From positions 1 through 41,005 of the forward strand of contig CAMDNE010000024.1 of the NCBI GenBank assembly GCA_945902745.1: a stretch of 41,005 nucleotides of DNA. The letters are read 5' to 3'. This stretch comes from Chitinophaga pinensis. GTDB lineage: Bacteria; Bacteroidota; Bacteroidia; Flavobacteriales_D; Crocinitomicaceae. Shown here one piece after another: positions 26,951 to 34,404 of the stretch. The notes under the pieces were generated by a model. The model saw only the letters and a program-made list of their open reading frames with translations, was not told the DNA's origin and did no database searches. Within the stretch, counting starts at the first letter, position 1. Each line of letters begins with the position of its first letter. The position numbers and the translations under genes are program-made.

Positions 26951-28183
26951 CTAAAAAAAGCGGCAACTAAAAATCGCAGTATCGTCAACCAAAGACAAAT
27001 CTCCACGCCATTCATCTAATTTTGAGAATATAAGATTGTTCATGTCTTCCATCTTTAATGGATAATAGCTATGAACCAATTTGACGAGTTTTTCACTTCC
27101 GAAAAATTCTTCTTTTTCATTTTCTAGTTCTACTACACCATCAGTATAAAGTACTATTGTTGTATTTGGTTTAAGTATCTTTTTACCCACATGTATAAAC
27201 GGTAATTCATCTAACATACCCAAACCAATGCAGCCTTCAGAAAGCATTTCGACCTTCTTTCCATTTGTTATAAAAGGATGATTGTGACCCGCATTTACAT
27301 ATTTTAATTCACGTGAAGTAGCATTGTAATGTGCGATAAAAAAAGTGATAAATTTCTCACCTTTAGCACTTCTCATCACTTTTTTATTCAATTCCTCTAA
27401 TAAGAATTCCATTTCAAAACGCTGATAATTGAAAAGTGTTCGTATGGTTGCTTGAAAATTTGCCATCAACATTGCAGCTCCAATTCCTTTTCCAGAAACA
27501 TCAGCAATGCAAATCATGTATTCGTCATCTCCTAAAGGAATAAAATCGTAATAATCCCCTCCTACTTCATGTCGTGGTGTATATTTTGCTGAAATGTCCA
27601 TCTTTCGATTAGAAGGTAAATCTGATGGAAACAATAATTTTTGCATTTCAGAAGCGACTTCAAGCTCCTTTTTGATGCGTTCTTGGATAATGCTCAACCG
27701 AGCCATGCGTTGATTCTCGATTGCAACGACGATAATATTTGTCAAGGTTTGGACAAAACTCATGTTCTCCAAGCTTTCTGAAGGAGAAGTTTGATCTTTA
27801 ATAATGTCGGAAAAAAGTAAATATGCTAATGGTTTATCTTTGTGAAATACTGGAACAATCACATCAAATTCTGTCAATATTTTTGAATGAGAAGATTCAA
27901 TAACGGTGATTTCTTTGAAGCGAAAAAGATCTCGTTGAACATCGATTTCCTTTACTTTTCCTTTTATTCCTATTTTCAGAAGGCAATTCCATTCATCTTG
28001 CCTATTAAAAAGAACGAATCGTTTGAATCCTAATTGTTCTTTTAAAATAAACTCATAAATGCGAATCAATTGATCCATTCCTAAGTTTGCATTTATGGCA
28101 GTCGTAATTTCAAGCAAAGAATTTAATTTGAAATCTTTGAGTTCAATCTGATTTTCTAAATCCTTTACTAGCCTATTAATCAT
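26951..28183 (-). CDS. GAF-SpoIIE (PP2C-type) serine phosphatase, RsbU-like
   Basis: A 410-residue cytoplasmic protein. Residues 15-165 look like a GAF-type sensor. A coiled linker (LSIIQERIKKELEVASEMQK) follows. The C-terminal SpoIIE phosphatase has GGDYYDF, CIADVSGKGIGAAM, NAGHNHP, YTDGVVE and SLVDDTAI, which carry the metal-binding aspartates. Such proteins dephosphorylate anti-sigma-factor antagonists in partner-switching. No sigma or anti-sigma gene is nearby, so the target is unknown. Its stop codon abuts the stop of the convergent PorU-like gene. Confidence 0.9.
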   Translation of the reverse strand: MINRLVKDLENQIELKDFKLNSLLEITTAINANLGMDQLIRIYEFILKEQLGFKRFVLFNRQDEWNCLLKIGIKGKVKEIDVQRDLFRFKEITVIESSHSKILTEFDVIVPVFHKDKPLAYLLFSDIIKDQTSPSESLENMSFVQTLTNIIVVAIENQRMARLSIIQERIKKELEVASEMQKLLFPSDLPSNRKMDISAKYTPRHEVGGDYYDFIPLGDDEYMICIADVSGKGIGAAMLMANFQATIRTLFNYQRFEMEFLLEELNKKVMRSAKGEKFITFFIAHYNATSRELKYVNAGHNHPFITNGKKVEMLSEGCIGLGMLDELPFIHVGKKILKPNTTIVLYTDGVVELENEKEEFFGSEKLVKLVHSYYPLKMEDMNNLIFSKLDEWRGDLSLVDDTAIFSCRFF

Positions 28184-28290
28184 TTTACCAAATTAATTTG
28201 AAATTCGCAGTAAGAAATGTTCTGATATAATGCCGATATAGTTTGAAAAAAGTTCAATGTAATTGGACTTTATTGAAAACATAATCGGTA

Positions 28291-29217
28291 TTATAATTTA
28301 TCCAAAATTTTTGGTAATTGACGAACAGCAGCCATTTCTCTGAATTTCTCTTTTGCCTCCCCACACGGGCTTCCAAAATACGTCTTCCCGCCTTCTAAAT
28401 CTTTACCGACTCCAGATTGAGCATAAACAGTAGCTCCTTCACCAATAGTAATGTCACTTGCACAACCAACTTGTCCCCAAAGAGTCACTCTGTCTTCAAT
28501 TCGAACACAACCTGCAACACCAACATTAGCTGCCATTAAACAATGTTTTCCAACAACTGTATCATGACCGATTTGAACTTGGTTATCAATCTTCGTTCCC
28601 TCTCCAATGGTCGTAATTCCTGAGACTCCAGCATCAATCGTACAAAGTGCTCCTATTTCAACATTTCTGTGTAAGTGAACTCCACCGCATGAATGCATTC
28701 GGTCATATCCTTCAGGTTTCTTTTTGTAATAGAATGCGTAATGCCCAATAACAGAATTTGGACCTACAATTACATTTTCGTCTATTGTACAATCGTCTAA
28801 AATACATGCTCCAGGATGAAGTGTTACATTTTTTCCAATTTTGACACGGTGTCCAATGAATACATTTGGATAAATTATTGCACTTGGATCTATTTCACAA
28901 TCATCGCCAATTGAAGTTGTTTGAGGCTTGAATGGAGCAAAATATTTCGTTAATTTGTTGTAATCATCAAAGGGAGCTTTTGAAATAATTAAACCTTTTC
29001 CTTCAGGACAATCAACTTCCTTGTCAATAAGGATCGTTGTCGCAGCGCTCTTTAAAGCTTTATCATAATATTTAGGATGGTCGACAAAAACCAAATCACC
29101 TTTTGTTACAACGTGAATTTCATTTATCCCAGTTACCTGATGATTCGGGTCTCCAACAAATTCACAGTCTATAATTGCGGCAATTTCTTTTAAGGAATAA
29201 GGCTTGTCTAATTTCAT
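28291..29217 (-). CDS. lpxD: LpxD-family N-acyltransferase (hexapeptide repeats)
   Basis: A 308-residue protein. The N-terminal uridine-binding-type domain (about residues 1-95, GDLVFVDHPKYYDKAL) is followed by a left-handed beta-helix of hexapeptide repeats. NQVQIGHDTVVG contains the presumed catalytic His of LpxD, which transfers a hydroxyacyl chain from ACP to UDP-GlcN in lipid A synthesis. A 24-residue in-frame extension upstream is rejected because family members start near MKLDKPYSLKEIA. It is monocistronic, away from lpxC, fabZ or lpxA. Flavobacteria often carry a second, shorter LpxD paralogue, and this one has features of it (HSCGGVHLHRNVEIG). Whether it is the main lipid A enzyme is unclear. 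Confidence 0.82.
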   Translation of the reverse strand: MKLDKPYSLKEIAAIIDCEFVGDPNHQVTGINEIHVVTKGDLVFVDHPKYYDKALKSAATTILIDKEVDCPEGKGLIISKAPFDDYNKLTKYFAPFKPQTTSIGDDCEIDPSAIIYPNVFIGHRVKIGKNVTLHPGACILDDCTIDENVIVGPNSVIGHYAFYYKKKPEGYDRMHSCGGVHLHRNVEIGALCTIDAGVSGITTIGEGTKIDNQVQIGHDTVVGKHCLMAANVGVAGCVRIEDRVTLWGQVGCASDITIGEGATVYAQSGVGKDLEGGKTYFGSPCGEAKEKFREMAAVRQLPKILDKL

Positions 29218-29487
29218 TATTTCATTTTTTATAAAATTACGCTCAATAGTCCTTGCTTTTAGATGAAAACCACAGACTTTTCCTCTCAAATTTGTTAATA
29301 GGTCCTTTTCAATTAATTAGTTTATTTTATTCAAAATGTTGATTAACTAATAATCTAAAATTGTTTAAAGATTTAATCCTCCGAAAATCAGATTATAGAA
29401 GCATTCGGCTGAATCAAACTCACCTCTCATTTATTAGAATTTTAACGAAAAATGAACTTTTGAGAATTTCTAAAAAAAAACTGTTTT

Positions 29488-29503
29488 GAGGGGCTAGCCC
29501 CTC
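29488..29503. promoter_or_regulatory. 16-bp perfect GC-rich palindrome
   Basis: GAGGGGCTAGCCCCTC is a perfect palindrome in very AT-rich DNA, 22 bases before a -7 box. It covers the position where a -33 element would lie, as an operator would. Neither side has a clean T-run, so terminator use is less likely. It lies in the 486-base gap 29218-29703, which has no gene but several signals listed separately. Confidence 0.5.
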
Positions 29504-29525
29504 TATTAAAACCGATTTAGTACAG

Positions 29526-29533
29526 TATATTTG
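29526..29533 (+). promoter_or_regulatory. -7 box TATATTTG
   Basis: A perfect TAnnTTTG match without a TTG at -33. Transcription would start near 29540 and run through the structured leader towards the secreted-protein gene. Confidence 0.5.
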
Positions 29534-29591
29534 TCTTGTAGTCGTTTGAGAGAATTCAGTGATTTTTAAATTAACTAATCTCTCAAGTAGA

Positions 29592-29613
29592 TAATAATTG
29601 TTAAGGTTTAGGT
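29592..29613. repeat. Left copy of 22-bp inverted repeat
   Basis: The reverse complement of these 22 bases is found without mismatch at 31585-31606. The centre reads AATTGTTAAGGTTTAGGT. The similarity goes on with a one-base gap (TAGGTTTA here, AGGTTAAA there). Both copies stand directly before a terminator hairpin when read in this orientation. Confidence 0.92.
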
Positions 29614-29623
29614 TAGGTTTAGT

Positions 29624-29658
29624 AAAAGGGTGGTCGATTGATTACCCTTTTCTTATTT
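29624..29658 (+). terminator. Intrinsic terminator of the leader RNA
   Basis: A 12-pair stem (two G-U) with a GATT loop, followed by CTTATTT. It lies 46 bases before the ATG of the secreted-protein gene, so full-length expression needs read-through or a further promoter. Confidence 0.7.
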
Positions 29659-29703
29659 GAACCATTTTCAACTAATAGTGTAACAGTTTTCAAACTTCAA
29701 AAT

Positions 29704-30300
29704 ATGAAAACTTCAAAATTACTAACTACAACTTTCATCCTTTTTTACTTAACTAGCTTTGGTCAAACTAAAATGATTTCTCATAAGAGTCACAGCGGAT
29801 CGAAAAATACTTTTTCGCTATCATTAAAAAAAAGTTTATTTAATATCGGAGAATCTAATTTCGGAATGGCTCCAGAAAGATTCGTTCGCAATTCTAATTT
29901 GGACACTGTTAAATTGTTGTCACCACATATTGCTGTAATGATAACAAGCGAAAGTTGTTTGCGAGACGATTATAGTGGCAGACCTAGTTACAAAGAATTA
30001 TGGAGCGCAGGCACTGACACTGTCTATAACCACGATGTATTCAATTCAAAAAATTCCATAGCACAAATAAAATCAAAACTTAAAAACAATTATTTTTTCA
30101 ATAATTCAGTCGACAGTATTGTTTTCATAGGTTTTGATGGAAAATATGCGATTGTGGCTCCAAAAAGTCAATTACCCGTTAACGTTGATAGTACTAAATC
30201 ACTTAACAGAAAAAATAATTCACAAGTCTATAAACGACCTTCACTTTTTATGCTTGTTATCTTGGCTATTCTTACAAAATTTTTCAAAACACCTTTCTGA
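29704..30300 (+). CDS. Secreted protein of unknown function with hydrophobic C-terminus
   Basis: A 198-residue protein started at the ATG at 29704; the longer in-frame reading begins inside the terminator hairpin and is rejected. The signal peptide is MKTSKLLTTTFILFYLTSFGQ. The mature part shows no family I recognise; a YNHDVF..., SIVFIGFDGKYAIVAPKSQL stretch is beta-like. The last 20 residues (SLFMLVILAILTKFFKTPF) could anchor the protein in a membrane. The next gene begins 13 bases after the stop, so the two form an operon. Both lie between the inverted 22-bp copies. Confidence 0.65.
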   Translation: MKTSKLLTTTFILFYLTSFGQTKMISHKSHSGSKNTFSLSLKKSLFNIGESNFGMAPERFVRNSNLDTVKLLSPHIAVMITSESCLRDDYSGRPSYKELWSAGTDTVYNHDVFNSKNSIAQIKSKLKNNYFFNNSVDSIVFIGFDGKYAIVAPKSQLPVNVDSTKSLNRKNNSQVYKRPSLFMLVILAILTKFFKTPF

Positions 30301-30313
30301 TTCCTTCAAATTG

Positions 30314-31510
30314 ATGAAACAATTTTTGAAAATTTTTCTCCTATCATTTATTGGATTAACTATATTATTCATTCCGATGACTTGGAATTTATTTCCTTTT
30401 CATGGTGAAATCACCACGTTCGTTTTTGGTTCAATCTTAAAACAAATTGTCTTTTCAATAAACGCTGAAATCGCTCTCTTTGATTTTTCTTCTGACTCAA
30501 AAGAATTGAATTTTTTACTTTCGTTTTTGGCAATATTATCAATGATATTATCTCCTTTTCTTTTGAGATTCTTCTCTCAAAATCAGCGTGAAAAATTCAA
30601 AACTTACATCGTTTTAATTGCTACTTATTATTTTGCGGTTATCCTAATGAAATATGGGTTTGACAAAGTATTTAAAGCACAATTTTATCTTCCGGAACCC
30701 AACATTCTTTATACACCTTTTGGCAAATTAGACAAAGACATTCTCTTTTGGTCAACTATGGGAACATCTTATTCTTATAATCTGTTTATGGGTTTTGCGG
30801 AAATAATACCTGCAATTTTAATTCTTTTTAATCGAACTAGGCAAATTGGATTATTGATTTCATTGGGCGTATTGATTAATGTATTTGCAATTAACCTTTC
30901 CTTTGATATTTCAGTAAAACTTTTCTCTGGTTTTCTGATATTAATCAATTTATTCTTGCTGATTCCAACATTGAAAGTAGTGTGGAATGTTTTAGTTTTG
31001 AAAAAACAGTCGGGCTTAAATGAATCAACTGGTTTGGCAATTTCAAAGTCAACTAAAATTATGCTTAAATCCCTTTTGATTTTCTTCCTTCTTATGGAAT
31101 CACTTTTTCCTTATTTATTAAAAGGGAATTTCAATGATGATCATGCAAAACGTCCTTTTTTACATGGCGCTTTTGAAGTTCAGGAATTCAATCAAAATGG
31201 ATCTGTTTTAAATGCTAATAACTCTCCGTTAAAAAGGATCTTTATTCACCGCGATGGTTACCTCATCTTTCAAAACCAACAAGATGAAATGACCGATTAT
31301 AAATTGGAAATAAATCAAATTAAAAACACTTTTATTCTAACAGATTATGAGTTGAATAAAACTACTATGAATTATACGTATTCGAAAAAAGATGGTTTAT
31401 TGGTACTTTCATCAACGATAAATGGAATTGAAACTAGTATAAAAACCAAAACAATTAACTGGGAAAAATTGCCTGTCTTACAATATCAATTTCATTGGAC
31501 GGTTGATTGA
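30314..31510 (+). CDS. DoxX-like multi-pass membrane protein
   Basis: A 398-residue protein started at the ATG at 30314, 13 bases after the preceding stop. The longer frame would overlap that gene by over 160 bases and lacks a sensible N-terminus. About eight hydrophobic segments span residues 1-290, including YYFAVILMKYGFDKVFKAQF and SYNLFMGFAEIIPAILILF. This order of helices is that of the DoxX-like group. A C-terminal soluble domain of about 110 residues (FLHGAFEVQEFNQNG to the end) is beta-rich. Function is unknown; DoxX relatives are linked to thiol or sulphur-related redox chemistry. The soluble tail is not part of classical DoxX. Confidence 0.65.
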   Translation: MKQFLKIFLLSFIGLTILFIPMTWNLFPFHGEITTFVFGSILKQIVFSINAEIALFDFSSDSKELNFLLSFLAILSMILSPFLLRFFSQNQREKFKTYIVLIATYYFAVILMKYGFDKVFKAQFYLPEPNILYTPFGKLDKDILFWSTMGTSYSYNLFMGFAEIIPAILILFNRTRQIGLLISLGVLINVFAINLSFDISVKLFSGFLILINLFLLIPTLKVVWNVLVLKKQSGLNESTGLAISKSTKIMLKSLLIFFLLMESLFPYLLKGNFNDDHAKRPFLHGAFEVQEFNQNGSVLNANNSPLKRIFIHRDGYLIFQNQQDEMTDYKLEINQIKNTFILTDYELNKTTMNYTYSKKDGLLVLSSTINGIETSIKTKTINWEKLPVLQYQFHWTVD

Positions 31511-31531
31511 ATTTATCAATTTAAAATATGA

Positions 31532-31574
31532 ATTAAAAAATAAAAAGCTCTGAAAATATTTCACTTTCAGAGCT
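31532..31574 (-). terminator. Intrinsic terminator of the T9SS cargo gene
   Basis: AGCTCTGAAA (31546-31555) and TTTCAGAGCT (31565-31574) form a perfect 10-bp stem with a 9-base loop. On the minus strand it is followed by TTTTATTTTTT. It lies about 55 bases past the cargo-gene stop, with the right 22-bp repeat copy between. Confidence 0.9.
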
Positions 31575-31584
31575 AGTTTAACCT

Positions 31585-31606
31585 ACCTAAACCTTAACAA
31601 TTATTA
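31585..31606. repeat. Right copy of 22-bp inverted repeat
   Basis: Exact reverse complement of 29592-29613. It lies in the 3' untranslated region of the minus-strand cargo gene, directly before its terminator, so in that transcript it has the same sense as the left copy in the leader RNA. Confidence 0.92.
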
Positions 31607-31628
31607 ACCTAACCTATTCTTCAAAATT

Positions 31629-32921
31629 CTAATTTTTGATAATTTTAATCGATTCAAATCCATTAATTATTACAAAATAAATACCTGCTGTTCTATGAGT
31701 CAAATCCAATTGATACGATTCATCTTCCGTTGTGTAATGCTCGAGTTCCTTGCCAGTAATATCCAATACTGAAATACTGTTTTCTTGGTGTTTCGGCATA
31801 CCTCCAATTCCAAATACACCTGCACTCGGATTAGGAAGAATCATTAAATCATCTGTTTTGTATACTCTTTGGATTTCCGAAAAAGTTGTTTTACCATCGT
31901 AATCCACCTGTTTCAAACGATAATATCCAATACCCCGATATGGGTAAAAATCATACGTTTGATAGGACAATAATGAAGTGCTATTGCCTGCACCTTGAAG
32001 ATTTTCTATCGTTTCCCAACTTGTCCCATCATGTGAACGCTCAACACTAAAATAATCATTGTTATGCTCTGAAGCTGTTTGCCAAGTTAAGTCAACTTGA
32101 CGATTATTGAGTCGTGCTTCGAACGAAATCAATTCTATTGGCAGTGGACATGAAACAAGTACATCATTTGTTGTCCCAAGAGTTGGTGACGCGTCTTGAA
32201 ACCAAGTACTGCCGGCATCTGCAGTTCTAGCGAACGTTTTACCCATATCAGATGCCGCATTGATATCAAACAGAATTCTTTCCATACTTGCTTGATTTGT
32301 TTTGGCATCCGTGAAATTTCCTCCACCACATGGAGTCGGTCTAGTCATAGTTGCAACATAAGACCCGTCTGTATTTATCTTTGTCGCCGGATCCCCAGTT
32401 GAGAAAGTCCACCAAACTCCATCAACAAATGCTTTGTTTTGATCATAAAGAATAAGCCACCCATCACCATTTGGAATGTGCCATCTAGGAACACCCGATC
32501 CCCAAAGTTGACCAGTTCCATTAGCTGGTAAATAAGATGATAGATTATATGTCACTGCACCAGCACCCGGACCGCCCAAAGTTATAAAAGCATGCGGACC
32601 GATAGTCGTACCAGCAGGAAATGAAAAAACTCCACCATTTGCTGCGCCATCCATACCACCAATTGACCAACATCCTATATTTACAGCTGTGCAGCCAGAA
32701 TTGTAAATTTCAACCCATTCTTGTCCACATCCAGCTGTTGTGCTATACATGGATTGTTTACATCCATCAGTATTATCGTTTCCACTAATTCCATAAGTAC
32801 TGCCGGGAGCAACCATTATTTCATTAATAACAATTTGAGAGAATGAACTTGAAATAAAACCAAAACCTATAAAAAGATTTAGAATACATTTTTTCAAAAA
32901 ATGGAATTGACTATTTTTCAT
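31629..32921 (-). CDS. T9SS cargo protein with lamin-tail domain
   Basis: A 430-residue secreted protein started at the ATG at 32919-32921. The signal peptide ends ISSSFSQ. A lamin-tail (LTD) domain follows, from IVINEIMVAPG to WVEIYNSG and beyond, in the first 215 residues. A middle beta-domain starts LPIELISFEARLNNRQVDLTW and matches the fibronectin-like segment often seen before sorting signals. A C-terminal type A sorting domain starts near LPNPSAGVFGIGG and ends YFVIINGFESIKIIKN. It is exported by T9SS and fixed to the surface. Its biological role is unknown. Confidence 0.9.
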   Translation of the reverse strand: MKNSQFHFLKKCILNLFIGFGFISSSFSQIVINEIMVAPGSTYGISGNDNTDGCKQSMYSTTAGCGQEWVEIYNSGCTAVNIGCWSIGGMDGAANGGVFSFPAGTTIGPHAFITLGGPGAGAVTYNLSSYLPANGTGQLWGSGVPRWHIPNGDGWLILYDQNKAFVDGVWWTFSTGDPATKINTDGSYVATMTRPTPCGGGNFTDAKTNQASMERILFDINAASDMGKTFARTADAGSTWFQDASPTLGTTNDVLVSCPLPIELISFEARLNNRQVDLTWQTASEHNNDYFSVERSHDGTSWETIENLQGAGNSTSLLSYQTYDFYPYRGIGYYRLKQVDYDGKTTFSEIQRVYKTDDLMILPNPSAGVFGIGGMPKHQENSISVLDITGKELEHYTTEDESYQLDLTHRTAGIYFVIINGFESIKIIKN

Positions 32922-32950
32922 AATTCGCAAGTAGAATAAATTTAGATACT

Positions 32951-32958
32951 CAAATATA
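32951..32958 (-). promoter_or_regulatory. -7 box of the T9SS cargo gene
   Basis: Plus-strand CAAATATA reads TATATTTG on the minus strand, 29 bases before the ATG. No TTG at -33. Confidence 0.45.
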
Positions 32959-33159
32959 TTCCTGACTTAATGAATTTTTAATAAATAGAATATTTTGTTA
33001 TGCTACAACGTCTTACAAAACATTACAGAAAAAACATATTCATTTGAAATACTGCTGCTTATATATTTTCACAATCAGTTAATGACATCAACTATCACTA
33101 TGCAAAAATTTAATAAAAAATTGATTGAGGTTTCAATTAGGATTTAGAAAATAGATGTG

Positions 33160-34395
33160 TTATTTAGTCCAGTCGAAAATTTTCTTGACTAATTGCTCTT
33201 GAATTTGAGTTTTTGACAAATCTTTTGATTCAGACAGTTCGACATTTAAACTAGCAAAGCAATCTTCATGTTTGATAATTGCTTCCCGAATAATGAATTT
33301 TGAATGTAGAAATTTCAAGTTTTCCAAATGAATATTTTCAGCGTCTATTTTCAAATCAAAATTACCACGGTCATTGTTGAATAGGTTCTCTTGAGATATT
33401 CTAATAGCTGATTCTTTGTTCCAAAATTCTACCATACGAAATTTCGTTGTCGATAAGTCGACATGTGATAATTTCACATTGTGCTTTTTCGCAATTGCAA
33501 ATAATATCCAATTAGCAAAAGGCAACAATAGTTTAGAAGTAAAAATAGTATATTCCTGAACACCTATTTTTTCTAATGATTTAATACCAATAGAAATAAA
33601 ATATAGTTTTTTAGTAGCATCATAACCTAAATTTAGACTTTCAATTGATACGTTGGAAAGTTTACTTTTCTCTGATTCGTGACTTGCAATTTCCTTCATT
33701 TCCATACTTACCATTCCAAAATAGGCAACAGAAATAAAATTGAAAAACACCATCCCTATGAGCAACAAAATAAGTGCTGCCATATAAATTGGTTTCAAAA
33801 CACCAGGAAATATAGCAATCATTGGAAGTGTTATTTGTGTAGAAATCAACACTATAAACATGACAAACAAAAACATTTTCAAATATTTGTCTTGCCAAAA
33901 ACGTGAAATAGATTGATAAAGAGCATATGAAATCAAACTAATTGCTGCGGTTGAAATAAAAGAATCAATCGCAATAATTATTTTTTTACCTGTATCACTT
34001 TCAATATTCCTATCTATTAAAGTAAAAACTACTGTAATAACTGCAAAAAATATAAAAACATTGTTTACCCATTGTTCTGGCTTTCGAAAAAAAGTAAACC
34101 GTTCTTTCAATCCTTCAAATACACTTGGGAAATAGGGTAAGGATGCAAGAACAAACAAATTACTAAATGCAGAAAGAATTCTATCATTTATTGCATTTAC
34201 CAAAGATGGCATTGGTGGATCATAATATTTATATATTCCAACAATTGTCCAAGAAAACATTGCCAATGACAGAAACAACATTCCTCTGTTTTCTGAGGAT
34301 TTCAGTTTAATTTGACGCCAAAGTAACAACATTACCATTCCGCCAATGAAGGTAACCCCAATCAAGCATAATAAGTAAAATTGTTTCGTTGACAT
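33160..34395 (-). CDS. Multi-pass membrane protein, unknown
   Basis: A 411-residue protein. Seven hydrophobic segments fill residues 1-225, in the pattern of 7TM sensor modules (MSTKQFYLLCLIGVTFIGG, then FIFFAVITVVFTLI, LYMAALILLLIGMVFF). A cytoplasmic or periplasmic domain of about 180 residues follows (KLSNVSIESLNLGYDATKKL to the end); I recognise no kinase, cyclase or LytTR motif in it. The gene starts 9 bases after the stop of the fused E1 gene on the same strand, so it is probably its operon partner. I do not know the function. Confidence 0.6.
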   Translation of the reverse strand: MSTKQFYLLCLIGVTFIGGMVMLLLWRQIKLKSSENRGMLFLSLAMFSWTIVGIYKYYDPPMPSLVNAINDRILSAFSNLFVLASLPYFPSVFEGLKERFTFFRKPEQWVNNVFIFFAVITVVFTLIDRNIESDTGKKIIIAIDSFISTAAISLISYALYQSISRFWQDKYLKMFLFVMFIVLISTQITLPMIAIFPGVLKPIYMAALILLLIGMVFFNFISVAYFGMVSMEMKEIASHESEKSKLSNVSIESLNLGYDATKKLYFISIGIKSLEKIGVQEYTIFTSKLLLPFANWILFAIAKKHNVKLSHVDLSTTKFRMVEFWNKESAIRISQENLFNNDRGNFDLKIDAENIHLENLKFLHSKFIIREAIIKHEDCFASLNVELSESKDLSKTQIQEQLVKKIFDWTK

Positions 34396-34404
34396 CCTCG
34401 TTTA

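Larger units (their letters stand above)
29540..29658 (+). ncRNA. Candidate structured small RNA or attenuator leader
   Basis: Behind the -7 box comes a hairpin with TTGAGAGA (29546-29553) pairing TCTCTCAA (29579-29586). A G/T-rich linker (29592-29622, with GTTAAGGTTTAGGTTAGG) follows, then an intrinsic terminator. The terminator arms AAAAGGGT (29624-29631) and ACCCTTTT (29644-29651) extend inward by four more pairs to a GATT loop, followed by CTTATTT. Its length of about 120 bases fits either a small RNA or a leader whose terminator controls the genes starting at 29704. No open reading frame is seen in it. Confidence 0.45.

Noticed and set aside
29218-29289. N-terminal extension of LpxD
   Set aside because: Twenty-four residues beyond the conserved family start, with no homology expected.
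29600-29622. Telomere-like GGTTTAGGTTAGG repeat
   Set aside because: Only three irregular units in the chromosome interior, better explained as part of the 22-bp inverted repeat and its continuation.
30134-30313. N-terminal extension of the DoxX-like gene
   Set aside because: It would overlap the secreted-protein gene by over 160 bases and adds no signal or domain; the ATG at 30314 fits an operon start.
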